Assembly (NCBI GenBank): GCA_033961575.1
Contig: CM066730.1
Location: forward strand, 112,773,523-112,837,522
From: Aselliscus stoliczkanus
Lineage: Eukaryota > Chordata > Mammalia > Chiroptera > Hipposideridae
Reading direction: 5' to 3'
Length of the DNA stretch: 64,000 bases
Part shown: piece by piece, positions 35,808 to 46,273 of the stretch
Layout of the letters: each line of letters begins with the position of its first letter
Numbering within the stretch: position 1 is the stretch's first letter
The notes under the pieces: model-generated
Databases searched by the model: none
What the model was told of the DNA's origin: nothing
What the model saw: the letters and a program-made list of their open reading frames with translations, nothing else
Program-made: the position numbers and the translations under genes

Positions 35808-36247
35808 AGTTACCTATGGCTGTAGTCACAAATTACCACAAGTTAATGGTTTTCAACAACACAAATTAAGTTTCTATGGTTCTGAAGGTCAGAAGTCAGA
35901 AATGGGTTTTATGGGGTTAAAATCAAGATGTTGGTTCCTAGAGGTTCACAGAAGAATCCACTTCCTTGTGCTTTTCAGCTTCTAGAGGCTGCCCATATTC
36001 GTTGACTCTTGGCCCCTTCCTGGCATCACTCCCATCTCACTTCCATTATCACATCTCCTACTCCTCTCTGACTCCTTCAATATCTGCCTTATAAGTACCC
36101 TGTGATTACATTGGACTCGCCTGAATAATCCAAGATGATCTAGGTCACATCTGCACAGACCCTTTTGCCATATTAAGGAAACATTTAGCAGTTTTGGAGA
36201 TTAGTACATGGACATAAGGGGGGTGGTGAGCATTATTCAGCCTACCA
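35808..36247 (-). repeat. MaLR-type (MLT-like) LTR
   Basis: Starts 'tattagttacctatggctgtagtcacaaattaccacaag', then 'ggttctgaaggtcagaagtcagaaatggg', 'cttttcagcttctagaggctgccc', 'cctgaataatccaagatgatctaggtcac', and ends 'ttcagcctaccacag'. This is the reverse-complement layout of an MLT-type solo LTR. Subfamily not assigned. Confidence 0.6.
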
Positions 36248-36339
36248 CAGTAACCAAAGTGGTCAATGACACAGGACTGGGCAATGGAGTAGGAAAGAAT
36301 GAACTTGTTTTTGGTAATTTCATTTATTTCTTCAAATTA

Positions 36340-36570
36340 TGAACAGATGACAAGAAATATAGTACATGAACTTCAGAGCCATATAAATCAAGATTGAAAT
36401 CCAGCTACACCATTTACTAGCTGTATGACCTCAGGCAACGAACTTAATTTCCTTGAGTCTCTGCTTCTTCATCTGTAAAATGAGAATAATAACATGGATT
36501 TTTTCATTCAAGGTTTAAATAGATAATGTATGTCAAGCAGTTAGCATGATGATTACAGGGTCTAAGTGAA
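36340..36570 (-). repeat. MIR SINE
   Basis: Reverse MIR: 'caccatttactagctgtatgacctcaggcaacgaacttaatttccttgagtctctgcttcttcatctgtaaaatgagaataataac'. Well preserved. Confidence 0.85.
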
Positions 36571-37363
36571 TGAGGCTATCAACGCTACTGAAACCCAGGT
36601 CTTGCCTGTAATTCAGTGTGTGACCTCAGGCTAATTCCTCTGTTATTTATTTATTTATTTATTTTTTATTTAAATTGTACCTTGCATGCAGAGGTAAGTT
36701 CATTGTATTCCTAGCTATTAGTCTGTGCAAGGTATCACTTTTGTTTAATTTAAAAATAGTTAAATAGTCATCTCTTTTCCTCTGGTTCTCATCCCCACTT
36801 CTACTGTCTTCTCTCTAATGTGCTTACTATGTGTTTGGATTTCTAAATATTCTTTTAAAACATACACTCTTGTGTAATTAATATATATGTTTTAAATAAA
36901 ATGTTATGGATTGGGCTATAGAGTGGGTCTATTTCTTCCCTTTTTTCACTCATGGTTGTACTGTTGAAGACTTGTCTATCCCAACACATACTAGTTATCC
37001 ACTCAGTGGCAACAGGCATCTACCTTCCACTACAGATGAATATTGGTTCACATGCACCTTCATAGGCTTGAGCAAGAGTTCCTCTTGGATATACACAGAA
37101 TAGTTGGAAGAGGGACGTGGGGGTAAGTAATGACAGATTACTCTCTAAAAAGGCTACAGCATTTCTTCTTCCACCAGTAGAACACATATTCCTCTTTACT
37201 ACTATTTGCCAATGCTTGGTGTTTTCTAACTCTGATTTTTGCCATCTGATGAGCACAAAGTGCTATCATTTATTTTTAATTTCTTAACTAGTGGAGTTAA
37301 GCATAGCTTTACATACTTGCCGTTTTCCAGGTTTCTCCATTCTATTGATACAAATTATATATG
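36571..37363. other. No gene; possible old LINE sequence
   Basis: Contains a TTTA-rich run at 36640-36665 and sequence with the texture of old LINE DNA, but no family could be fixed. Frames of 65-78 codons are unremarkable. Confidence 0.35.
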
Positions 37364-37930
37364 TATGAGGCCTAGCAATTAAGTTCACAAATTTGTTGCA
37401 AGGATGTTGCTAACCTTTTTTGATATCAGAGAGATTATTCATTATGAATTTGTACCAACTGGACAAACAGTTAATCAAGTTTACTATTTGGAAGTGCTAA
37501 AAAGGCTGCATGAAAAAGTTAGATGACCCAAACTTTTTGCCAACAATTCATGGCTCTTCTATCATGACAATGCACCAGCTCACACAGCACTACCAGTGAG
37601 GGAGTTTTCAGTCAGTAAACAAATATCTATATTGGAACACCCTCCCTACTCACCTGATCTAGCCCTGATGACTTCTTTTTTTACCCAAAGATAAAGGAAA
37701 TATTGAAAGGAAGACATTTTGATGACATTCAGGACATCAACAGTAATACAATGACAACCCTGATGGCCATTCCAGAAAAAGAGTTCCAAAATAGCTCTGA
37801 AGTGTGGACTAGGTGCTGGCATCAGTGCATAGCTTCCCAAGGGGAGTACATCAAAGGTGACCATAGTGATATTGAACAAGGAGGTACGTAGCACTTTTTC
37901 TAGGATGAGTTTGCGAACATAATTGCCTGA

Positions 37931-37935
<5 letters not shown>
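37364..37935 (+). mobile_element. Internally deleted mariner (Tc1/mariner) transposon
   Basis: The terminal inverted repeats are readable: left 'aggcctagcaattaagttcacaaa', right the complement of 'aggtcaggcaattatgttcgcaaa'. Inside is the C-terminal half of a mariner transposase on the plus strand. The HDNAPAHTA block holding the second catalytic Asp lies near 37565, then HPPYSPDLA near 37640. One base is missing just before the expected third catalytic Asp, which survives only in the shifted frame. The C-terminal 'KGRHFDDIQDI' and 'CIASQGEYIKGD' follow at 37703-37870. At about 570 bp it lacks the N-terminal half of a normal ~1.3-kb element. It is a dead, non-autonomous copy. Confidence 0.88.

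Positions 37936-37970
<35 letters not shown>
37936..37970. repeat. (GT)n microsatellite abutting the mariner end
   Basis: The GT run begins directly after the right terminal repeat. Confidence 0.95.
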
Positions 37971-37974
<4 letters not shown>

Positions 37975-37979
37975 CATAT

Positions 37980-40382
37980 ATTATATATGTAGTTTGTATA
38001 GATATAAATTCTTTTTTTTTTTTTGCTTAACTAGCTTTTTGTTCTTATTTGTTAATTTATTGATGTCTCTTGAATGTTCTAGATGCTACTCTGTTGGGAT
38101 TAGACATTTCATTTTTTTTTGTCCAAATCTTCATCTTTCTGTGAATTTTATCTGGGACATATATCCTAGATATACTCCAACACACATATCATGTCAATTA
38201 TAAATACTGTAACTATCTGTGCCCAATCACCTGTATTTTAAGATTGGCAGGTTCCTTTGATGAAAAGGAACTCATTACTATGTATATGTAATATGCCTTA
38301 ATTTCTAATAGGCAGAGTCTTCCTCTTTTCTATACTTAAAGAACAATTCTTGGTATTCATGAACTTTTACTCTTCTACACCCTAAATTTGCTGAGGTCTC
38401 CTAAAATTTCTATTACAATTTTGATTTGAATTCAGTGAAAATGATACATGTAATCTTTGATTCTTGGTACTGGATGAGACCTGAAGACCAATGTCTATAT
38501 ATACTATTATATAGAGAGAGCTATTTCCAGCATTTACTATAAATTATTGAGGGATAAATAGCACATTTATGCATAGGGACTGGGAATTATTCTTGAAATA
38601 TAAACTGAAGTTTCTTGCTTAACCTGCAATTACAGCAAAAGGTGCAGTGTTATGAGACTGTTTCTATAGTCATAAAATTATAGCATTAAAATAGTACTTC
38701 ATGAAGTCCTTTCAGGTACATACACAATTGTAAACAGAGTCTTCCGACTTCAGAGATGTCATGGTTACTGATCCTTTCTACATAATGTGAGCCCTGATAT
38801 CTTTTTAGGCCAATGCTTTAATTTTGGAGCAAGAGATTACATGTATGTTTTTTGGAACATGTATCCACTGTTATATAAACATTTATTTCACTGTGAAGTC
38901 ACAGTTCTTTAAATATTACCATGGTACACAAGCTCTCTGACTATCTGACAAAGGCAGGTCTCTATCTCTAGTAACTAATATTCTGAAAAATAATGCTGCC
39001 ATGTAAAGGTGCCAGCCAGAAGATATTTTGCTCCATTCTAAATAGAGTTGGCCTGGCATAAAATTTTGCAGTCACCATCTGTCTTTAGTATACAGTTTGG
39101 GTTTTTTTGTATAGATCTATATACATTTCCCAATTAGATGCTCACTCTCTCACTCCTCAAATTCTTAGTCTCTCTGGTCCTTGTCAGTTGGCTTTCAGGA
39201 GGATTCTAAAACTCATTCAGATGAAGGGGTAAATGATCCATAAGGTGTAATGGCTTGCTCTCCCAACAGTATCTGCATTAGAGCAGAAATCTCAATCTCA
39301 AACTGAAGATATGGATAGGTGAGGTGGGCAGCGATCTCTTCTGAAGCTCCTAAAATTGTAATTCACATTCCATTTATGTACAGCCTCAGCTTTAGAACTA
39401 AGGGAAGGATGCCAGCAAAACCAAAAAAAATAACCTGGCTGGCTGTACTTGCCATTGATTTTTAAAATGTACTGTTACCAGTTTCCCTGTAGCGACTACA
39501 AAACTCAGTGTCATTGCTGTCTTGTTCCTCCAGCCCCAACAAGCTAGCTTGGCTGTGAGACTCGGAGAATATGGTGTGAAGGTCGTTACTCGCTCCACTC
39601 TCCTCTCTCCTGGGCCTTCTGCAGGGGAGTCAGGAGGCATTTGAGCATACAGGAGAAGCCCAGGCAGACTGCACGGCCCACCCCAGCACCTGCTGGCCTT
39701 GCTGGCCCAAAGCCCTTGTAAGACATGGGAATTCCAAGGGTCATGTCCTTGGATTTGTCCTAGGTAATTACAACTGCCTATAAAAGGGAAAAGAAAATAT
39801 GGTTTTAGTCAGCCTCCCTGAAAAGTAACCAGTCACAGAAGAGTACCCTTCCAGCTAAATCAGTTAAGTTCACAAGAAATATCCCTTGACTACTATAGCA
39901 GTTTAACTGTAAGAAATATGATGGTTGTTTTGGTTGAATTTTACTCAAAATGATTGAACTTAAGCTTTGACAAAAAGATTAGGTCAACTAGTTTCTGCCA
40001 AGTATGAACTGAACTTTCCAAAGCCGTGCTGGGGTTGGAAGGAGCCAATGGAGAAAAGGGGTTATACTGAGTTCAGCTCAGGATTTCGGGCGTGTTTTCC
40101 AAAATTCTGCCATTCCAGCTGCCCACGGATTAAGCAGGGCAAAATGATTAACAAAGCTGCATGTATGCGTGTGTATCAGGGACACAATCAACCATTTCAA
40201 AAATGCCCTGACTGACAAGAATGCATTCCTCAACCGTGGATTGAGAGAAAAATGATTCACAGCAGATTTTGGACATGCACTGTTTGGTTATGGTGAAAAT
40301 CTCAGAAAGTTAACTGTGGGGCTGAATAACTTCCACTTTGTCCCCTCCGGGTTACCTAGAAACCCTTTAAGATAGAGACAAC
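37980..40382. other. No gene; unassigned sequence
   Basis: AT-rich to about 39.2 kb, then more balanced. Overlapping frames of 60-82 codons at 39398-40260 occur on both strands without recognisable domains. Confidence 0.4.
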
Positions 40383-40460
40383 GACTTACTAGTTTTGGCT
40401 CCCTAACATGCAGCACAATGCCCAACACATAATAAATATTTAATTAATATTTGTTAAATG
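40383..40460 (+). repeat. L2 LINE 3' end
   Basis: 'ctccctaacatgcagcacaatgcccaacacataataaatatttaatt...tgttaaatgatggg' follows the L2 3' terminus pattern. Confidence 0.55.
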
Positions 40461-43087
40461 ATGGGATAACATCAGCAGACTAATGTAGGGAGTGATTTCA
40501 TAATCTGGCTATGCTATGAGGCCCCTTAGTGTGGAAGGCTGTGCAGACGCAAGTTCATAGAAAAAAAACCCCTCCTGACTTAGAGCCAGTCACTCCCATG
40601 CTAGAAATCAGAGAATGCAAAACACAGAAAGCCATAGATGAGTTGATCAGGCAAGGTAGCTATCGCCAGGCATTGGATCCAAAGTAATGTCATTATTTAG
40701 GACAGAGTAGAGAGTGGAAATGGAGGCGTGTGTTTCTGGAGCCTGAGGGCAAAGAAAAGAGAAGGGGTACTTTAAAGGAAAAAGAGATTGGAGTGCATCA
40801 GAGGTCAGAAAACATGGATCTACTCCAGTGGATATTCATACTTTTGGGCCTGCTAGACTTCCTGGACTTACGGTAGTCCAGAAAACAATAGCGAATGGTC
40901 TTGTTTTTAATGAAACATTCATTAAGATGCAGGCAGATCTCCACTCTTCATTGTCATTAAACAACAAGAACAGTATGGGGGAAAAAGGAAACCCATAGAC
41001 ATTGTACCATATTTACTTTCACCATTATAAAATTTCACCCCTTATACCATTAGACATTAACAGAAAGCACCTGTTTTGAGTCTTCCAGCCTCCTTTTCTA
41101 CCATCCCTGCTTCTGTGATCAGAGAAATGGGTGAAAGGAGTTTGAAGTGGAAAGCAAAGGGCCTAGGTGGCTCATACTGGATGAGAACCATCGGGGTAAA
41201 AAATCAGAATCAGACATGATCAGTGAAGGATGGTACTCTCCATCTCCTTCACCACTTTGTTCTTCCATCCTGTAGTTTGTGAGGGTCTGTGAACATGACC
41301 ACTCTGTAGTTATGCAATGAGACGTTGTCATTACTCCTGGGGAAATTGTGCCATAGATGAGCCCTTGTAAGGACACACCTGTAAGGATGCACCTATGCCT
41401 TTGCACATTTCAGCCAGCAACAGTTGTCTTGGGCCTAGCGTGGACCTTTATGGGTCTTTCTGGGCTCAAGCACAAGCTCTTTGGTGAGTTTGGCCTTGGT
41501 CAAAGCACAGTCCTTGCTTCCCGGGGTCTTGGCTCATCCCTTGACCCCAGGCTACAGGGACCCACATCTTTTCTTGTTCTCCTCCCAGGGGGAGTCCCTT
41601 TTCTGGGCTGGGGTAAGTCCCTCTGTCCTGCTTGCTTCTTCCAAGACACTCTGCTTGAAATTTCCCTTTCCCTTTTTCTCTCCTCTACAAATCTTCTAAT
41701 TTGTCCCAAGGGTTTGGGCTTTGGGAAATAAAAACTGGAAATGGTTGCTTTGGGCCTTGCTGCAGACCTCTCTAAAAGCAACAAAGCACAGAGCCGGCTA
41801 CCCATTTGAAAGAGGGAGAGAAAATGAGAAGATATAGGGAGAAAAAAAATAAACTCATAAATTAACGGCTTAAACATATTTTTTAAAATATATCTTATAT
41901 ATTATATGTTATAAATTATATATAATATATATATATTATATATATTAGGTGCTCTAATCCCAAATAATGATTATAACATAAAGAAATAAAACTTAGGGTT
42001 TTTGAAGGGGATATATTTATAGACAGATAGGACTTATGTGGACCCTCAGATGCTACTATATTTTCAATTGTCCCCAAGTGAATATAAAACTACCCCTAAA
42101 CACAATATCCTGGAATATTTGGTTTGCTTACTACTATTTCCTGCCATTTCCCAAAAAGCTGATTTCTCTTTTTCTGACTTCTCATCCCTTTTTTTTTTGA
42201 ATACTTAAGAGGATTTGTGAAAATTTCCCCCTGCTATTGCTTTACTAATAGCAGGTTCTGGTGGGTCAGATTTCTTTACCTCCTCCTTCTACTGTCTTTG
42301 GCTTATTTTGCCTGAATGTCTTCTTACAAACTTTTACAAACTACAGGTTTGTAAATTCATTACAAACTTGTCGCTGTATAAAATTGATTTTAAAGTTTCC
42401 CTCTCCCTCCTCCTCCCCTGTCCTTCCCCCTCTCTCTCCTTCTGTCCAATGTTTCCCCCTCTCCCTCCTTCTGTCCAATGTCTCGCCCTCTTCCTCTGTC
42501 TCTCCCTCAACTTCTGTAGACTGCTGCAGCCTTTAAAAAAACAAAACAGTAACTCTCTGCTGCCCTCTTGTGGATATCTGCTGATTAGCCGGCATGCTCC
42601 TCAAAGCTACTGAAACTGGCTGGTGAATACTTAAGAGAATTTGTGAAATTACCCCCTGGCTCCCACCAGTGGGCTCCTCGCAGGTTGCTTCCCTCTCTGA
42701 CGGGAGCCAGACACTGACCCATCATCAGGGCTACACTAGTCTTTGAATTAATTTGATAGATTCAGCTAGTTTCCTGTTGCTGGTAGCATAAGAGTAATTT
42801 CTCCTCTTTTCCTGTCTCAGCCTCAAGGTTTGGAGTCAAGGAAAAAAGTACAAGCATCTCTTTATTAAAATATACGGAGCTGTTCCTTGTGGAGACTGGA
42901 CTTCTCACTTTGGACCAGACAGTCTAATACTTGTTAAATTGTTATCAGGCTGGATCAGTATAGTCCTTCTCTGGGGTCCAGACTGTCCATTCTGGGCTGC
43001 AGGGAGTTACTGTGGGCTACTTTTGCTGCTGCTTTTTGTAACTCCCAAGATGGGGCATAATTTATTCTTTACTATAAAAGTTATCAT
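40461..43087. other. No gene; unassigned sequence with local repeats
   Basis: The 124-codon plus frame (41357-41731) and the overlapping 125-codon minus frame (41500-41877) have no recognisable domain. Local structure: an AT-only tract at 41880-41946, a CT-rich tract at 42395-42510 with a 29-bp tandem repeat (about 42426-42483), and a ~35-bp direct repeat at 42198-42232 and 42623-42658. Possibly undetected LTR or retroviral material; not provable by eye. Confidence 0.35.
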
Positions 43088-43478
43088 GAGTGACGTCAGA
43101 GAAATGGTGGCAGTGAGGTGGGCATCCTGAGTTCTCCCCTGGAAGTACCACAAATTGAACAGCTATAACTCATTAGAGAAATCTCTGCTCATCACACAGA
43201 ACAGCTAAGAGACTCGCATGAGGATTACCTGAAGGTGGGAAAACCTGTGAGTAGGGAGTGAGGGAAGGGAGGCATGCGGAGATGCAGCCCATATCTGCAG
43301 CTGCAGAGATGCGGGGCCCCAGGAAGCAGATTATTACAACAGCAAGGTAATGGGCTCCCTCCCTAGGCCCCACAGTTTTGCTGAGAGTTCAGCATAGAGC
43401 ACGGCAGTGCCCAGTATACGAGTAGAAGCCTCAGCTCAAAACTGCAGCTGTGCTCTCTCAGTCAGATAGAAACAGCTC
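43088..43478 (+). mobile_element. L1 5'UTR head fragment
   Basis: Aligns with the start of the L1 at 59.06 kb: 'ggtggcagtgag' versus 'ggtggctgtgag', 'tctcccctggaagtaccacaa' versus 'tctcccctggaaatatccaca', 'ctgctcatcacacagaacagctaagag' versus 'ctactcatcacacagagcaactaagag', then 'gatgcagcccatatctgcagctgc' versus 'ggtgcagcccgcacccgcggctgc'. The similarity ends where antisense retroviral integrase-like sequence begins. Confidence 0.75.
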
Positions 43479-43970
43479 CACTTCTAGTGGGCATAGCCCC
43501 TGCTCAACCTTTCCAGGCTGAGTAGGCAAACACTGCCAGTGGGGGTTATTACTTGTACATTGGGGACATGACTGAACAGTCTCTGTGGCATCAGCCACTG
43601 TCAGAGGTATGTCCTAGCTGTCAGTACAGACATGTACATCACCTGCTTTATGTGTGTGCACTAACCAACAGCCCTAAGCTCGTCCCATCTGCTATTCTTA
43701 CCTGGGCAAGTTTCATACCAGAACTCTTCTGACTCTGGCTGTAACCCCACCGCAGTCCATGCAGGAGGCTGACCCTGACAGGAGCCATCCTTGTACCATG
43801 CCCTGCCAGGGACAGGTGGCTTGCCTTCCCTGTATGGGCTGCTTGCCTCTATAGGGTACTCAGGAAGTGCTTCTTCTTTGTCTGCCTGGAAGGCTACCAG
43901 GCCTAACAGCTCATGGAACTATAGGGACAGCAGATTGGAGCTAAACATGGCCCATTTCTCCACATATGCT

Positions 43971-44066
43971 CCCCACTCGGCCAATGCGGGAGTTTGGGCC
44001 ACCCCTCCTGGAGTGCCCTCCAAATACACTCCCTACTTGGCCAGTGAGGGAGTTTGGGCCACCCCT
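43971..44066 (-). repeat. 60-bp tandem duplication inside the pol remnant
   Basis: 'agtttgggccacccct' with its upstream flank occurs twice with a period of 60 bp (ccccactcgg at 43971, ccctacttgg at 44031). The copies differ at several positions, so the duplication is not recent. Confidence 0.85.
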
Positions 44067-45636
44067 GGCCTGGGTGCTCTGAGCCATAACCACAGCCAAC
44101 CCTCAACCAGGTATGTGGACTGCACTGTTACAGACGCAGGACCTGTGGTGATCTCACAGGCCACTACAGCTCTGTAAATGGCCGCTAATTGCTTCCCAAT
44201 TAGCAATTATTTCTGCTCAGCTTCTTCCCAGAGCTGAGACCAGAAACCCGAGGGCACCTTCTGGGTCCCATGGGTCTGCCATAGACTCCAACCAAAGCCT
44301 TCCTCTTTCGCCTGAACTATCAGCAGGTATGGAAGGGTGGGTTCAGTGACCCTTCTGCCTTCTGGCATAACCTTGGTCTTACCTGACCAGACAAACCCCA
44401 AAAACTTGACAAACAATCCAAACCCTTGAATCTGGGCCTCATCCCCATCCCCAGTCGTTAAGTGCCACCCTGAGGGCCTCAGCTGCATCCTCTAGATATG
44501 TAAGAGATCAGAGGTTAATATTATGTCATCAGTATAGTGGAACAGAGACACTGCTGGGGTATGTTTCCACATGGCCAAGTCCAGGACCATGACTACATCT
44601 GCCTGCTGCAGCCAGGCCAGGTCCCGCCCGTGGATGTCACCTCCAGCAGTCTCTTCCCTGTGCACACCTAGCTCAGCGAACACCACAGGCTCAGTGAGCA
44701 CGGCTCTGAAGCGCAGCAGTTGTGACATGATCCGTTGGTACAGCTCCCAGTCATCCTGTCCACCGCTGATGCTCCTGCAGAAGTACAGGTGCGCCAGACA
44801 CTGTCACCTCCGTGTACGTCAAGGGACCTTCAACCCAATCTGGATTGCCATACAACAGGGTGCTATCAGCATCAGTGTCCCCAAGGACCAATACTCACTG
44901 TACGTTGTAGGAGGTCTGTTCCATATGAGATCTCCGGTTTCCCAGTTCCCCCGCCAATTGGGTCCCTCGGCCTAAGCTCTAATCAAAAGTCTTGCAACTG
45001 CACTTTGTGGGTAGTGACCTTTGGTGGCACCTTGGTAAATTTCTATTCCAGGCTCGTTGGTTCCAGAGGGCAAGCAACACCTCATTAGAGTGCTTTTCAA
45101 TTTCAGCTTGTGTGCCTTCTGGCACCATAGCAGCAGCTCCTCCCAGAGCCATAGACTGGTCATGCTCTATCTGTCTCTTAATCACTTTATAGGCCTGGAG
45201 CACGCTTTGGGTGGGGCTCTGGGGTCACGGCTCATGTCAGGAGGAAAACGGAGAGCCTACCTGGTCTTCCAGTGTCCTTTCCAGGGAATGGACCCATTGT
45301 TCCGGTGCCTCTTCAACCCATTGTAGCTGCTGCATCTGCTGCATTTGCTCATGTATGGTGACCTCTTGTTTCTGCAAGATGGAGAGGAACAGCCATGCAA
45401 CCCGCCCTGCCAACTCACGGTGAGCCCTGGGTATGTCCATCCCCATGAGGTCTAATGCCTTCTGGCAGCCTCTGGTATGGGCTCCACCACCTTCCAGTCC
45501 TCCAGAGGGGCCCACGCCATGAGGAATGCGGCAACCAGATACCAAAATGTAATCGGAGGCCACATGCTGGAGTCCTCCCCCGGGGAATCTGAGGCAGATG
45601 GGCAGCTGCTCATTGCATCCTGCCGACTATGCCAAA

Positions 45637-46273
45637 TGACAGGTCTGAGTGAAGCAGGGTCGGTTTCGGTGGTGAGGTACCCAAACTGAAAAAGCCTTGC
45701 ATAGTCTTTGACAGGAATGCAGCAACATTTTACTTTTCTTTTTTTTCCTTTTTTTTTTTTTTTAAGGGTAGTGTCACTGGCCCTCAAATGTGGGACCAAA
45801 CTGGGGCCGCTGGCTTCTCAGGCCAGCGCTTAACCACCATGCCACTCGGCCGGCCCTTTGTTATTGTTTTTTTGAGGACAGTGTCACTGGCCCTCATATG
45901 TGGGACCAAACCAGGGCCTCTGGCTTCCCAAACCAGCGTTTAACCACCGCAGCCCTCTGCCGGCCCCAAATGCAGCAACATTTTATTCAGCAGCAGCGAC
46001 AGAGGCATAGGCAGAACTCGAAAACCCAGCAGCACAGCAGTACAACACAGAACCCGCAGCAGCATCAACAGCCAGAACCGGTGCCCAGTTAAGCAGAACT
46101 GGGGTTTTTATAATACAGTACCAATAGCGTCGTGGTGCCAGCACACATGCGCACTAAAGGCAACTTACATAAATAAACTGTTTTCTTGCAGTCCCACCTG
46201 AGCCTGGGGGAAGTGTCAGGGCTGCCGGTCTCCAAAGCCTGTAAACATTTCCTGACCCTGGGAGGCCCTAACA
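45637..46273 (-). repeat. LTR of the 43.5-46.3 kb retrovirus, split by two SINEs
   Basis: In reverse orientation it starts TGTTAGGGCCTCCC and carries a TATA-like TATTATAAAAACC (about 46101-46116) and an AATAAA signal (45982-45987). It probably ends with CA at 45637-45638. The next bases, after TT, begin TGGCATAGTCGGCAGGAT, in the position of a primer-binding site; the tRNA is not identified. Without the inserted SINEs it is about 400 bp. Confidence 0.7.
45733..45968 (-). mobile_element. Two short SINEs in tandem inserted in the LTR
   Basis: Two reverse-oriented copies of the short SINE lie head to tail (about 45740-45857 and 45858-45966). Together they are bracketed by a 17-bp repeat, aatgcagcaacatttta, at 45716-45732 and 45969-45985. 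Either one SINE jumped into the tail of the other or a dimer inserted. Confidence 0.9.

Larger units (their letters stand above)
43480..46273 (-). mobile_element. Decayed endogenous retrovirus (one LTR, gag-pro-pol remnants)
   Basis: Reads right to left: LTR (45637-46273), degraded gag-like sequence, protease, reverse transcriptase, RNase H and the start of integrase. Protease: the minus strand at about 44845-44885 has a D-T-D-A ... Y-G-N-P block in which the DTGA active site has lost Gly. RT: the YTDD catalytic motif is at 44525-44536, with an ERV-typical 'VKFLG..WSGKTK' block downstream. RNase H: a W-Y-K-D-G-S patch at 43781-43800. Integrase: C-P-Q-C of the zinc-binding region near 43555. 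Stops and frame changes throughout; no env or second LTR found. The layout is class I (gamma-like) in feel, but the family is not assigned. The plus-strand frames over this block are shadows. Confidence 0.85.

Noticed and set aside
41357..41877. Overlapping 124- and 125-codon open frames on opposite strands
   Set aside because: No recognisable domain, both strands open at once, and GC-richer local composition; best explained by chance.
43791..45689. Plus-strand frames up to 134 codons
   Set aside because: They are shadows of the minus-strand retroviral gag-pro-pol remnant, where RT, RNase H and protease motifs are readable.
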